A DNA stretch of 64,000 nt, from NCBI RefSeq assembly GCF_050948175.1, contig NW_027490163.1:1054001-1118000 (forward strand), in the 5' to 3' direction. Every line of letters starts with the position of its first letter. Position 1 is the stretch's first letter. Shown one piece after another: positions 13,754 through 25,734 of the stretch. The notes below the pieces were generated by a model. It had not been told where the DNA came from. It searched no databases and was given only the letters and a program-made list of their open reading frames with translations. The stretch is from Xylocopa sonorina. Taxonomy: Eukaryota; Arthropoda; Insecta; Hymenoptera; Apidae. The position numbers and the translations under genes are program-made.

Positions 13754-13853
13754 NNNNNNNNNNNNNNNNNNNNNNNNNNNNNNNNNNNNNNNNNNNNNNN
13801 NNNNNNNNNNNNNNNNNNNNNNNNNNNNNNNNNNNNNNNNNNNNNNNNNNNNN
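13754..13853. other. Assembly gap of 100 Ns
   Basis: Exactly 100 Ns, a conventional placeholder for a scaffold join of unknown length. Satellite monomers abut it on both sides, in opposite orientation and from different subfamilies. Neither flank looks like the natural end of an array: the left flank is mid-HOR and the right flank matches internal sequence at 25165. Confidence 0.99.
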
Positions 13854-14423
13854 TGTTTCATGGTAAGATATAATATGATTTGCGAAGTGTTATGTATTCC
13901 TCGTCTACTCTTCAAATGAATGTAAGTGCGACACTTCCTCGCTAGGAAATAGCGTTTGCAGTTGTCTGCGTATCGTAGCAATAGATTTCTAATGCTTCTT
14001 AAAACGCGATATCGCATCTCATTTCTATGTTTCATGATAAGATGTAATATTCATTGCGATGTGTTATGTATTCCTCGTCTACACTTCAAGTGAATGTGAA
14101 TGCGACACTTCCTCGCTAGGAAATAGCGTCTGCAGATGTCTAGGTATCGTAGGGATAGAGTTCTAATGCTTCTTAAAACGCGATATCGCATCTCATTTCT
14201 ATGTTTCATGGTAAGATATAATATGATTTGCGAAGTATCATGTATTCCTCGTCTACACTTCAAATGAATGTAAATGCAACACTTCCTCGCTAGGAAATAG
14301 CGTTTGCAGATGTCTACGTATCGTAGCAATAGATTTCTAATGCTTCTTAAAACGCGATATCGCATCTCATTTCTATGTTTCATGGTAAGATATAATATGA
14401 TTTGCGAAGTGTTATGTATTCCT
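13854..14423 (-). repeat. Block Z (570 bp) adjoining the gap
   Basis: Matches 25165-25734 at an offset of 11311 bp (65 monomers plus 1). Rare shared variants are GTAAGTGCGACAC, CAGTTGTCTGCG and TTCATTGCGATGTG. Homology ends at 14424, where CCTCTTCT here faces CCTCGTCT. Because it equals sequence deep inside the right array, the gap edge is an assembly break and not an array boundary. Confidence 0.88.
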
Positions 14424-15572
14424 CTTCTACACTTCAAATGAATGTAAATGCGACACTTCCTTGCAAGGAAATAGCGTTTGCAGGTGTCTACGTGTCGTAC
14501 GGATAGAGTTCTAATGCTTCTTATAACGACATATCGCACCTCATTTCTATGTTTCATGATAAGATATAATATTCATTGCGAAGTGTTATGCATTCCTCGT
14601 CTACGATTCAAATGGATGAAAATGCGACACTTCCTTGCTAGGAAATAGCGTTTGCAGATGTCTACGTATCGAAGCAATAGAGTTCTAATGCTTCTTAAAA
14701 CGCGATATCGCATCTCATTTCTATGTTTCATGGTAAGATATAATATGATTTGCGAAGTATCATGTATTCCTCGTCTACACTTCAAATGAATGTAAATGCA
14801 ACACTTCCTCGCTAGGAAATAGCGTTTGCAGTTGTCTGCGTATCGTAGCAATAGATTTCTAATGCTTCTTAAAACGCGATATTGCATCTCATATTTATGT
14901 TTCATGATACGATATAATATTCATTGCGAAGTGTTATGCATTTCTCGTCTACGATTTAAATGAATGTAAATGCGACACTTCCTTGCAAGGAAATAGCGTT
15001 TGCAGATGTCTACGTATCACAGCAATAGAGTTCTTGTGATTCTTAGAACGCGATATCGCATCTCATTTCTATGTTTCATGGTACGGTATAATATGATATG
15101 CGAAGTGTTATGTATTCCTCGTCTACACTTCAAATGAATGTGAATGCGACTCTTCCTCGCTAGGAAATGGCGTTTGCAGATGTCTACGTATCGTAGCAAT
15201 GGATTTCTGATGCTTCTTAAAACGCGATATCGCATCTCATTTCTATGTTTCATGGTATGATATAATATGATTTGCGAAGTGTCATCTATTCCTCGTCTAC
15301 ACTTCTAATGAATGTAAATGCGACACTTCCTTGCAAGGAAATAGCGTTTGCAGATATCTACGTATCGTAGCAATAGATTTCTAATGCTTCTTAAAACGCG
15401 ATATCGCATCTCATTTCTATGTTTCATGGTAAGATATAATATGATTTGCGAAGTGTTATGTATTCCTCGTCTACTCTTCAAATGAATGTAAATGCGACAC
15501 TTCCTTGTAAGGAAATAGCGTTCGCAGATGTCTATCTATCGTAGCAATAGAGTTCTAATGCTTCTTAAAACG
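14424..15572 (-). repeat. R monomers not assigned to a larger block
   Basis: About 6.6 monomers of mixed variants. One has TTCATTGCGAAG with TGCATTCCTCGTCTACGATTC (near 14570), and another has GATACGATATAATATTC (near 14908). I saw no long partner elsewhere in the window and no non-satellite sequence. Confidence 0.75.
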
Positions 15573-17454
15573 CGATATCGCATCTCATTTCTATGTTTCA
15601 TGGTAAGATATAATATGATTTGCGAAGTGTTATGTATTCCTCGTCTACACTTCAAATGAATGTGAATGCGACACTTCCTCGCTAGGAAATAGCGTCTGCA
15701 GATGTCTAGATATCGTAGCAATAGAGTTCTAATGCTTCTTAAAACGCGATATCGCATCTCATTTCTATGTTTCATGGTAAGATATAATATTCATTGCGAA
15801 GTGTTATGCATTCCTCGTCTACGATTCAAATGAATGTAAATGCGACTCTTCCTTGCAAGGAAATAGCGTTTGCAGATGTCTACGTATCGTAGAAATAGAG
15901 TTCAAATGCTTCTTAAAACGCGATATCGCATCTCATTCCTATGTTTCATGGTAGGATATAATATGATTTGCGAAGTGTTATGTATTCCTCGTCTACACTT
16001 CAAATGTATGTAAATGCGACACTTCCTTGCAAGGAAACAGCGTTTCCAGATGACTACGTATCGTAGCAATAGAGTTCTAATGATTCTTAAAACGCGATAT
16101 CGCATCTCATTTCTATGTCTCATGCTAAGATATAATACGATTTGCGAAGTGTCATGTATTCCTCGTCTGCACTTCAAATGAATGTGAATGCGACATTTCC
16201 TTGCAAGGAAATAGCGTTTGCAGATGTCTACGTATCGTAGCAATGGATTTCTGGTGCTTCTTAAAACGCGATATCGCATCTCATTTCTATGTTTCATGGT
16301 AAGATATAATATGATTTGCGAAGTGTCATCTATTCCTCGTCTACTCTTCAAATGAATGTAAATGCGACACTTCCTTCCAAGGAAATAGCGTTTGCGTATG
16401 TCTACGTATCGTAGGGATGGAGTTCTAATGCTTCTTAAAACGCGATATCGCATCTCATTTCTATGTTTCATGGTAAGATATAATATGATTTGCGAAGTAT
16501 CATGTATTCCTCGTCTACACGTCAAATGAATGTAAATGCAACACTTCCTCGCTAGGAAATAGCGTTTGCAGATGTCTACGTATCGTAGCAATAGATTTCT
16601 AATTCTTCTTAAAACGCGATATCGCATCTCATTTCTATGTTTCATGGTAAGATATAATATGATTTGCGAAGTGTAATGTATTCTTCGTCCACACTTCAAA
16701 TGAATGTAAATGCGACACTTCCTTGCTAGGAGATAGCGTTTGCAGATGTCTACGTATCGAAGCAATAGTGTTCAAATGCCTCTTAAAACAAGATATCGCA
16801 ACTCATTTCTATGTTTCATGATAAGATGTAATATTCATTGCGAAGTGTTATGTATTCCTCGCCTACACTTCAAATGAATGTAAATGCGACACGTCCTTGC
16901 TAGGAAATAGCGTTTGCAGATGTCTACGTATTGAAGCAATAGAGTTCAAATGCTTCGTAAAATGAGATATTGCATCTCATACCTATGTTTCATGATAAGA
17001 TATAATATTCATTGCGAAGTGTTATGCATTTCTCGTCTACGATTCAAATGAATGTAAATGCGACACTTCCTTGCAAGGAAATAGCGTTCGCAGATGTCTA
17101 CGTAGCGTAGGGATAGAGTTCTAATGCCTCTTAAAACGACATATCGCACCTCATTTCTATGTTTCATGATAAGATATAATATTCATTGCGAAGTGTTATG
17201 CATTCCTCGTCTACGATTCAATTGAATGTAAATGCGACACTTCCTTGCAAGGAAATAGCGTTTGCAGATGTCTACGTATCATAGCAATAGAGTTCTTATG
17301 ATCCTTAAAACGCGATATCGCATCTCATTTCTATGTTTCATGGTAAGATGTAATATGATTGGGGAAGTGTTATGTATTCCTCGTCTACACTTCAAATGAA
17401 TGTAAATGCGACACTTCCTTGCAAGGAAATAGCGTTTGCAGATGTCTACGTATT

Positions 17455-17802
17455 GTAGCAATAGAGTTCTTATGATTCTTAAAACGCGATATGGCATCTC
17501 ATTTCCATGTTTCATGGTAAGATATAATATGATTTGCGAAGTGTTATGTATTCCTCGTCTACACTTCAAATGAATGTAAATGCGACACTTCCTTGCAAGG
17601 AAATAGCGTTTGCAGATGTCTACGTATTGTAGCAATAGAGTTCTTATGATTCTTAAAACGCGATATGGCATCTCATTTCCATGTTTCATGGTAAGATATA
17701 ATATGATTTGCGAAGTGTTATGTAGTCCTCGTCTACACTTCAAATGAATGTAAATGCGACACTTCCTTGCTAGGAAATAGCGTTTGCAGATTTCTAGGTA
17801 TC
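17455..17802 (-). repeat. Single-monomer tandem duplication
   Basis: Two adjacent 174-bp monomers share GTATTGTAGCAATAGAG followed by TTCTTATGATTC and GATATGGC. The first differs from the second mainly downstream of its TATGTATTCC (the second has TATGTAGTCC). The duplicated block at 31.7 kb has only one copy, so this is a one-unit expansion or loss. Confidence 0.7.
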
Positions 17803-19922
17803 GTAGTAATAGAGTTCTAGTGCTTCTTAAAATGCGATATCGCATCTCATTTCTATGTTTCATGGTAAGATATATTATGATTTGCGAAGTGCTGTGTATT
17901 CCTCGTCAACACTTCAAATGAATGTAAATGCGACACTTCCTTGCAAGGAAATAGCGTTTGCAAGTGTCTACCTATCGTAGCAATAGTGTTCTAATGCTTC
18001 TTAAAACGCGATATCGCATCTCATTTCTATGTTTCATGGTAAGATATAATATGATTTGCGACGTGTCATGTATTCTTCGTCTACACTCCAAATGAATGTA
18101 AATGCGACTCTTCCTTGCAAGGAAATAGCGTTTGCATATGTCTACGTATCGTAGCAATAGAGTTCTTATGATTCATAAAACGCGATATCGCATCTCATTT
18201 CTATGTTTCATGGTAAGGTATAATATGATTTGCGAAGTGTCATGTATTCTTCGTCTACACACCAAATGAATGTAAATGCGACTCTTCCTTGCAAGGAAAT
18301 AGCGTTTGCAGATGTCTACGTATAGTAGGGATAGAGTTCTAATGCTTCTTAAAACGAGATATCGCATCTCATTTTTATGTTTCATGATAAGATATAATAT
18401 TCATTGCGAAGTGTTATGCATTCCTCGTCTACACTTCAAATGAATGTAAATGCCACACTTCCCTGCTAGGAAATAGCGTCTGCAGGTGACTAGGTATCGT
18501 AGCAATAGAGCTCTAATGCTTCTTAAAACGCGATATCGCATCTCATTCCTATGTTTCATGGTAAGATATAATATGATTTGCGAAGTGTTATGTATTCCTC
18601 TTCTACACTTCAAATGAATGTAAATGGGACTCTTCCTTGCAAGGAAATAGCGTTTGCAGATGTCTACGTATCGTAGCAATAGAGTTCTAATGCTTCATAA
18701 AACGCGATATCGCATCTCATTTCCATGTTTAATGGTAAGATATAATATGATTTGCGAAGTGTTATGTATTCCTGTTCTACACTTCAAATGAATGTAAATG
18801 CGACACTTCCTGGCAAGGAAATAGAGTTTGCAAATGTCTACCTATCTTAGCAATAGTGCTCTAATACTTCTTTAAACGCGATATCGCATTTCATTTCTAT
18901 GTTTCATGATAAGATATAATATGAATTGCGAAGTGTTATGTATTCCTCGTCTACACTTCAAATGAATGTAAATGCGACTCTTCCTTGCAAGGAAATAGCG
19001 TTTGCAGATGTCAACGTATCGTAGCAATAGAGCTCTAATGCTTCTTAAAACGCGATATCGCATCTCATTTCTATGTTTCATGGTAAGATGTAATATGATT
19101 GGGGAAGTGTTATGTATTCCTCGTCTACACTTCAAGTGAATGTAAATGCGACACTTCCTTGCAAGGAAATAGCGTTTGCAGATGTCTACGTATCGTAGCA
19201 ATAGAGTTCTTATGATTCTTAAAACGCGATATGGCATCTCATTTTTTATGTTTCATGGTAAGATATAATATGATTTGCGAAGTGTTATGTAGTCCTCGTC
19301 TACACTTCAAATGAATGTAAATGCGACACTTCCTTGCAAGGAAATAGCGTTTGCAGATGTCTACGTATCGTAGCAATAGAGTTCTTATGATCCTTAAAAC
19401 GCGATATCGCATCTCATTTCTATGTTTCATGTTAAGATATAATATGATTTGCGAAGTGTTATGTAGTCCTCGTCTACACTTCAAATGAATGTAAATGCCA
19501 CACTTCCCTGCTAGGAAATAGCGTCTGCAGATGACTAGGTATCGTAGCAATAGAGTTCTAATGCTTCTTAAAACGCGATATCGCATCTCATTCCGGTGTT
19601 TCATGGTAAGATATAATATGATTTGCGAAGTGTTATGTATTCCTCTTCTACACTTCAAATGAATGTAAATGCGACTCTTCCTTGCAAGGAAATAGCGTTT
19701 GCAGATGTCTACGTATCGTAGCAATAGAGTTCTAATGCTTCATAAAACGCGATATCGCATCTCATTTCCATGTTTCATGGTAAGATATAATATGATTTGC
19801 GAAGTGTTATGTATTCCTGTTCTACACTGCAAATGAATGTAAATGCGACACTTCCTGGCAAGGAAATAGAGTTTGCAAATGTCTACCTATCTTAGCAATA
19901 GTGCTCTAATACTTCTTTAAAC

Positions 19923-20618
19923 GCGATATCGCATTTCATTTCTATGTTTCATGGTAAGATATAATATGAATTGCGAAGTGTTATGTATTCCTCGTCTACA
20001 CTTCAAATGAATGTAAATGCGACTCTTCCTTGCAAGGAAATAGCGTTTGCAGATGTCTACGTATCGTAGCAATAGAGTTCTTATGATCCTTAAAACGCGA
20101 TATCGCATCCCATTTCTATGTTTCATGTTAAGATATAATATGATTTGCGAAGTGTTATGTAGTCCTCGTCTACACTTCAAATGAATGTAAATGCCACACT
20201 TCCCTGCTAGGAAATAGCGTCTGCAGGTGACTAGGTATCGTAGCAATAGAGCTCTAATGCTTCTTAAAACGCGATATCGCATCTCATTCCTATGTTTCAT
20301 GGTAAGATATAATATGATTTGCGAAGTGTTATGTATTCCTCTTCTACACTTCAAATGAATGTAAATGGGACTCTTCCTTGCAAGGAAATAGCGTTTGCAG
20401 ATGTCTACGTATCGTAGCAATAGAGTTCTAATGCTTCATAAAACGCGATATCGCATCTCATTGCCATGTTTCATGGTAAGATATAATATGATTTGCGAAG
20501 TGTTATGTATTCCTGTTCTACACTTCAAATGAATGTAAATGCGACACTTCCTGGCAAGGAAATAGAGTTTGCAAATGTCTACCTATCTTAGCAATAGTGC
20601 TCTAATACTTCTTTAAAC
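19923..20618 (-). repeat. 696-bp tetramer HOR unit in block X
   Basis: Four monomers in fixed order. The first has CATTTCATTTC and ATGAATTGCG. The second has TAAATGCCACAC and CTGCAGGTGACTAGG. The third has CTCATTCC and TAAATGGGACTC. The fourth has CCTGTTCTACAC, CTGGCAAGG, AGAGTTTGCAAATG and TCTAATACTTC. This unit keeps GGTATCGTAG in its second monomer and CTACACTTC in its first, which I take as the ancestral states. Confidence 0.88.
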
Positions 20619-23600
20619 GCGATATCGCATTTCATTTCTATGTTTCAAGGTAAGATATAATATGAATTGCGAAGTGTTATGTATTCCTCGTCTACACTTC
20701 AAATGAATGTAAATGCGACTCTTCCTTGCAAGGAAATAGCGTTTGCAGATGTCAACGTATCGTAGCAATAGTGTTCTAATGCTTCTTAAAACGCGATATC
20801 GCATCTCATTTCTATGTTTCATGGTAAGATATAATATGATTTGCGACGTGTCATGTATTCTTCGTCTACACTTCAAATGAATGTAAATGCGACTCTTCCT
20901 TGCAAGGAAATAGCGTTTTCATATGTCTACGTATCGTAGCAATAGAGTTCTTATGATTCATAAAACGCGATATCGCATCTCATTTCTATGTTTCATGGTA
21001 AGGTATAATATGATTTGCGAAGTGTCATGTATTCTTCGTCTACACACCAAATGAATGTAAATGCGACTCTTCCTTGCAAGGAAATAGCGTTTGCAGATGT
21101 CTACGTATCGTAGCAATAGAGTTCTAATGCTTCATAAAACGCGATATCGCATCTCATTTCCATGTTTCATGGTAAGATATAATATGATTTGCGAAGTGTT
21201 ATGTATTCCTGTTCTACACTTCAAATGAATGTAAATGCGACACTTCCTGGCAAGGAAATAGAGTTTGCAAATGTCTACCTATCTTAGCAATAGTGCTCTA
21301 ATACTTCTTTAAACGCGATATCGCATTTCATTTCTATGTTTCATGGTAAGATATAATATGAATTGCGAAGTGTTATGTATTCCTCGTCTACACTTCAAAT
21401 GAATGTAAATGCGACTCTTCCTTGCAAGGAAATAGCGTTTGCAGATGTCAACGTATCGTAGCAATAGAGCTCTAATGCTTCTTAAAACGCGATATCGCAT
21501 CTCATTTCTATGTTTCATGGTAAGATATAATATGATTTGCGAAGTGTTATGCATTCCTCGTCTACGATTCAAATGAATGTAAATGCGACACTTCCTTGCA
21601 AGGAAATAGCGTTTGCAGATGTCTACGTATCGAAGCAATAGAGTTCAAGTGCTTCTTAAAACGCGATACCGCATCTCATTTCTATGTTTCATGGTAAGAT
21701 ATAATATGATTTGCGATGTGTTATGTTTTCCTCGTCTACACCTCAAATGAATGTAAATGCGACACTTCCTTGCAAGGAAATAGCGAATCCAGATGTCTAC
21801 CTATCGTAGCAATAGAGTTCTAATGCCTCTTAAAACGCGATATCGCATCTCATTTCTATGTTTCATGGTAAGATATAATATGATTTGCGAAGTGTTATGT
21901 ATACCTCGTCTACACTTCAAATGAATGTAAATGCGACACTTCCTTGCAAGGAAATAGTGTTTGCAGATGTCTACGTATCGAAGCAATAGAGTTCTAATGC
22001 TTCTTAAAACGCGATATCGCATCTCATTTCTATGTTTCATGGTAAGATGTAATATGATTTGCGAAGTGCTATATATTCCTCGTCTACACATCAAATGAAT
22101 GTAAATGCGACACTTTCTTGCAAGGAAATAGCGTCTGCAGATGTCTACGTATCGTAGCAATGGATTTCTGATGCTTCTTAGAACGCGATATCGCATCTCA
22201 TTTCTATGTTTCATGGTAAGATATAATTTGATTTGCGAAGTGTCATGTATTCCTCGTCTACACTTCAAATGAATGTAAATGCGACACTTCCTTGCAAGGA
22301 AATAGCGTTTGCAGGTGTCTACGTGTCGTAGCAACAGAGTTCTAATGCTTCTTAAAACGCGATATCGCATCTCATTACTATGTTTCATGGTAAGATATAA
22401 TAAGATGTGCGGAGTGTCATGTATTCCTCGTCTACACTTCAAATGAATGTGAATGCGACACTTGCTCGCTAGGAAATAGCGTTTGCAGATGTCTAGGTAT
22501 CGTAGCAATAGATTTCTAATGCTTCTTAAAACGCGATATCGCATCTCATTTCTATGTTTCATGGTAAGATATAATATGATTTGCGAAGTGTTATATATTC
22601 CTCGTCTACTCTTCAAATGAATGTAAATGCGACACTTCCTTGTAAGGAAATAGCGTTCGCAGATGTCTATCTATCGTAGCAATAGAGTTCTAATGCTTCT
22701 TAAAACGCGATATCGCATCTCATTTCTATGTTTCATGGTAAGATATAATATGATTCGAGAAATGTTATGTAGTCCTCGTCTACACTTCAAATGAATGTAA
22801 ATGCGACACTTCCTTGCTAGGAAATGGCGTTTGCAGATGTCTACGTATCGTAGCAATAGAGATCTTATGATTCTTAAAACGCGATATCGCATCTCATTTC
22901 CATGTTTCATGGTAAGATATAATATGATTTGTGAAGTGTTATGTATTCCTCGTCTACACTTCAAATGAATGTAAATGCGACACTTCCTTGCTAGGAAATA
23001 GCGTTTGCAGATGTCTACATATTGAAGCAATAGAGTTCAAATGCTTCGTAAAATGAGATATTGCATCTCATATCTATGTTTCATGATAAGATATAATATT
23101 CATTGCGAAGTGTTATGCATTTCTCGTCTACGATTCAAATGAATGTAAATGCGACACTTCCTTGCAAGGAAATAGCGTTTGCAGATGTCTACGTAGCGTA
23201 GGGATAGAGTTCTAATGCTTCTTAAAACGACATATCGCACCTCATTTCTATGTTTCATGATAAGATATAATATTCATTGCGAAGTGTTATGCATTCCTCG
23301 TCTACGATTCAATTGAATGTAAATGCGACACTTCCATGCAAGGAAATAGCGTTTGCAGATGTCTACGTATCATAGCAATAGAGTTCTTATGATCCTTAAA
23401 ACGCGATATCGCATCTCATTTCTATGTTTCATGGTAAGATATAATATTCATTGCGAAGTGTTATGCATTCCTCGTCTACGATTCAAATGAAAGTAAATGC
23501 GACAGTTCCTTGCAAGGAAACAGCGATTGCAGATGTCCACGTATCGTAGCAATAGAGTTCAAATGCTTCTTAAAACGCGTTATCGCATCTCGTATCTATG

Positions 23601-24098
23601 TTTCATGGTAAGATATAATATGATTTGCGAAGTGTTATGTATTCCTCGTCTACACCTGAAAAGAATGAAAATGCGACACTTCCTTGCAAGGAAATAGCGT
23701 TTGCAGATGTCTACGTATCGTAGCAATAGAGTTCTAATGCTTCTTAAAACGCGATATCGCATCTCATTTCTATGTTTCATGGTAAGATAAAATATGATTT
23801 GCGAAGTGTTATGCATTCCTCGTCTACGATTCAAATGAACGTAAATGCGACACTTCCTTCCAAGGAAATAGCGTTTGCAGATGTCTACGTACCGTAACAA
23901 TAGAATACTTATGATTCTTAAAACGCGATATCGCATCTCATTTCTATGTTTCATGGTAAGATATAATATGATTTGTGAAGTGTTATGTATTCCTCGTCTA
24001 CACTTCAAATCAATGTAAATACGACACTTCCTTGCAAGGAAATAGCGTTTGCAGATGTCTACCTATCGTAGCAATAGAGTTCTAATGCTTCTTAAAAC

Positions 24099-24108
24099 GC
24101 GATATCGC
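24099..24108. other. Palindrome GCGATATCGC with EcoRV core, present in most monomers
   Basis: A perfect 10-bp palindrome containing GATATC. It recurs at the same register in most monomers of both subfamilies. Known degenerate forms include GATATGGC (near 17490), GATATCAAATC (near 40810) and GATATTTCGC (near 34895). It would give a 174-bp EcoRV ladder. A binding role is only a possibility. Confidence 0.75.
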
Positions 24109-24201
24109 ATCTCATTTCTATGTTTCATGGTAAGATATAATATGATTTGCGAAGTGTTATGTATTCCTCGTCTACACTTCAAATGAATGTAAATGCGACA
24201 C

Positions 24202-24215
24202 TTCCTTGCAAGGAA
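24202..24215. other. Palindrome TTCCTTGCAAGGAA, characteristic of subfamily R
   Basis: A perfect 14-bp inverted repeat present in most right-array monomers. The left array carries degraded forms such as TTCCTAGCATGGAA. Right-array variants include TTCCCTGCTAGGAA, TTCCTGGCAAGGAA and TTCCTCGCTAGGAA. The palindrome is therefore a subfamily feature and could be a protein-binding site, which the sequence alone cannot show. Confidence 0.7.
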
Positions 24216-24754
24216 ATAGCGTTTGCAGATGTCTACGTATCGAAGCAATAGAGTTCTAATGCTTCTTAAAACGCGATATCGCATCTCATTTCTATGTTTC
24301 ATGGTAAGATATAATATGATTTGCGAAGTGCTATGTATTCCTCGTCTACACTTCAAATGAATGTAAATGCGACACTTCCTTGCAAGGAAATAGCGTTTGC
24401 AGATGTCTACCTATCGTAGCAATAGAGTTCTAATGCTTCTTAAAACGCGATATCGCATCTCATTTCTATGTTTCATGGTAAGATATAATATGATTTGCGA
24501 AGTATCATGTATTCCTCGTCTACACTTCAAATGAATGTAAATGCGACACTTCCTTGCTAGGAAATAGCGTCTGCATATGTCTAGGTATCGTAGCAATAGA
24601 GTTCTAATGATTCTTAAAACGCGATATCGCATCTCATTTCTATGTTTCGTGGTAAGATATAATATGATTTGCGAAGTATCATGTATTACTCGTCTACACT
24701 TCAAATGAATTTAAATGCGACACTTCCTTGCAAGGAAATAGCGTTTGCAGATGT

Positions 24755-24767
24755 CTACGTATCGTAG
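24755..24767. other. Dyad CTACG-TAT-CGTAG, example site
   Basis: Five-base arms around a 3-base spacer, at consensus bases 135-147 of the R monomer. Most R monomers keep it or a one-base variant (CTACC, CTAGG, CGAAG). In the left array the same position is usually occupied by the non-dyad form CCTCGATGCGGAG. Confidence 0.65.
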
Positions 24768-25164
24768 CAATAGAGTTCTAATGCTTCTTAAAACGCGATA
24801 TCGCATGTCATTTCTATGTTTCATGGTAAGATATAATATGATTTGCGAAGAGTTATGTTTTCCTCGTCTACACTTCAGATGAATGTAAATGCGACACTTC
24901 CTTGCAAGGAAATAGCGTTTGCAGATGTATACGTATCGAAGCAATAGAGTTCTAATGCTTCTTAAAACGCGATATCGCATCTCATTTCTATGTTTCATGG
25001 TAAGATATAATATGATTTGCGAAGTGTTATGCATTCCTCGTCTACGATTCAAATGAATGTAAATGCGACACTTCCTTGCAAGGAAATAGCGTCTGCAGAT
25101 GTATAGGTATCCTAGCAATAGAGTTCCAATGCTTCTTAAAACTCGATATCGCATCTCATTTCTA

Positions 25165-25734
25165 TGTTTCATGGTAAGATATAATATGATTTGCGAAGTG
25201 TTATGTATTCCTCGTCTACTCTTCAAATGAATGTAAGTGCGACACTTCCTCGCTAGGAAATAGCGTTTGCAGTTGTCTGCGTATCGTAGCAATAGATTTC
25301 TAATGCTTCTTAAAACGCGATATCGCATCTCATTTCTATGTTTCATGATAAGATGTAATATTCATTGCGATGTGTTATGTATTCCTCGTCTACACTTCAA
25401 GTGAATGTGAATGCGACACTTCCTCGCTAGGAAATAGCGTCTGCAGATGTCTAGGTATCGTAGGGATAGAGTTCTAATGCTTCTTAAAACGCGATATCGC
25501 ATCTCATTTCTATGTTTCATGGTAAGATATAATATGATTTGCGAAGTATCATGTATTCCTCGTCTACACTTCAAATGAATGTAAATGCAACACTTCCTCG
25601 CTAGGAAATAGCGTTTGCAGATGTCTACGTATCGTAGCAATAGATTTCTAATGCTTCTTAAAACGCGATATCGCATCTCATTTCTATGTTTCATGGTAAG
25701 ATATAATATGATTTGCGAAGTGTTATGTATTCCT
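25165..25734 (-). repeat. Block Z', internal copy of the gap-flanking sequence
   Basis: Partner of 13854-14423 at offset 11311. It overlaps the end of block Y by about 55 bp because both share consensus sequence there. Confidence 0.86.

Larger units (their letters stand above)
15573..21526 (-). repeat. Block X (about 5.95 kb), first copy
   Basis: Corresponds to 29842-35971 in three co-linear pieces at offsets 14269, 14095 and 14443-14445. Shared rare variants include TTTCTAATTCTTC near 16600, ATTTTTTATG at 19241 and the tetramer HOR at 19923. Differences in monomer number explain the offset steps: this copy has one extra monomer near 17455 (two adjacent near-identical monomers with GTATTGTAG), and the partner has two extra near 33190. 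The +1 T in the T-run at 19242-19247 is present in both copies, so it predates the duplication. Confidence 0.88.
24099..24272 (-). repeat. Representative monomer of subfamily R
   Basis: A near-consensus 174-bp unit, numbered here from GCGATATCGC as base 1 on the + strand. Landmarks are the palindrome GCGATATCGC (1-10), the A/T-rich GATATAATATGATTT (36-50), the palindrome TTCCTTGCAAGGAA (104-117) and a dyad at 135-147. The hand-counted composition of the consensus is 31 C, 32 G and 9 CpG in 174 bp. This copy differs from my consensus only in the third dyad (CGAAG for CGTAG). Confidence 0.85.
21480..25219 (-). repeat. Block Y (about 3.7 kb), first copy
   Basis: Pairs with 26352-29917: 21480-24383 at offset 4872 (28 monomers), then 24558-25219 at offset 4698 (27 monomers). 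The extra monomer lies between 24384 and 24557. A few substitutions separate the copies, for example GCGATGTG at 21715 versus GCGAAGTG, and CTATATATTCC near 22070 versus CTATGTATTCC. Rare shared variants include CACTTTCTTGCAAGG, AATAAGATGTGCGG and ACACCTGAAAAG. Confidence 0.88.

Noticed and set aside
13754..13853. Real inversion breakpoint
   Set aside because: Not rejected as a possibility, but not annotated as a feature: the junction itself is Ns, so the sequence cannot distinguish an inversion from a scaffolding error.
23497..23697. Plus-strand open frames (also 28369-28569, 41800-42003, 43356-43559)
   Set aside because: Antisense readings of ordinary monomers, identical between duplicated blocks simply because the DNA is duplicated.
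24202..24215. Palindromes as transcription terminators
   Set aside because: The stems have no loop or following T-run and occur in hundreds of copies without genes. They are satellite dyads.
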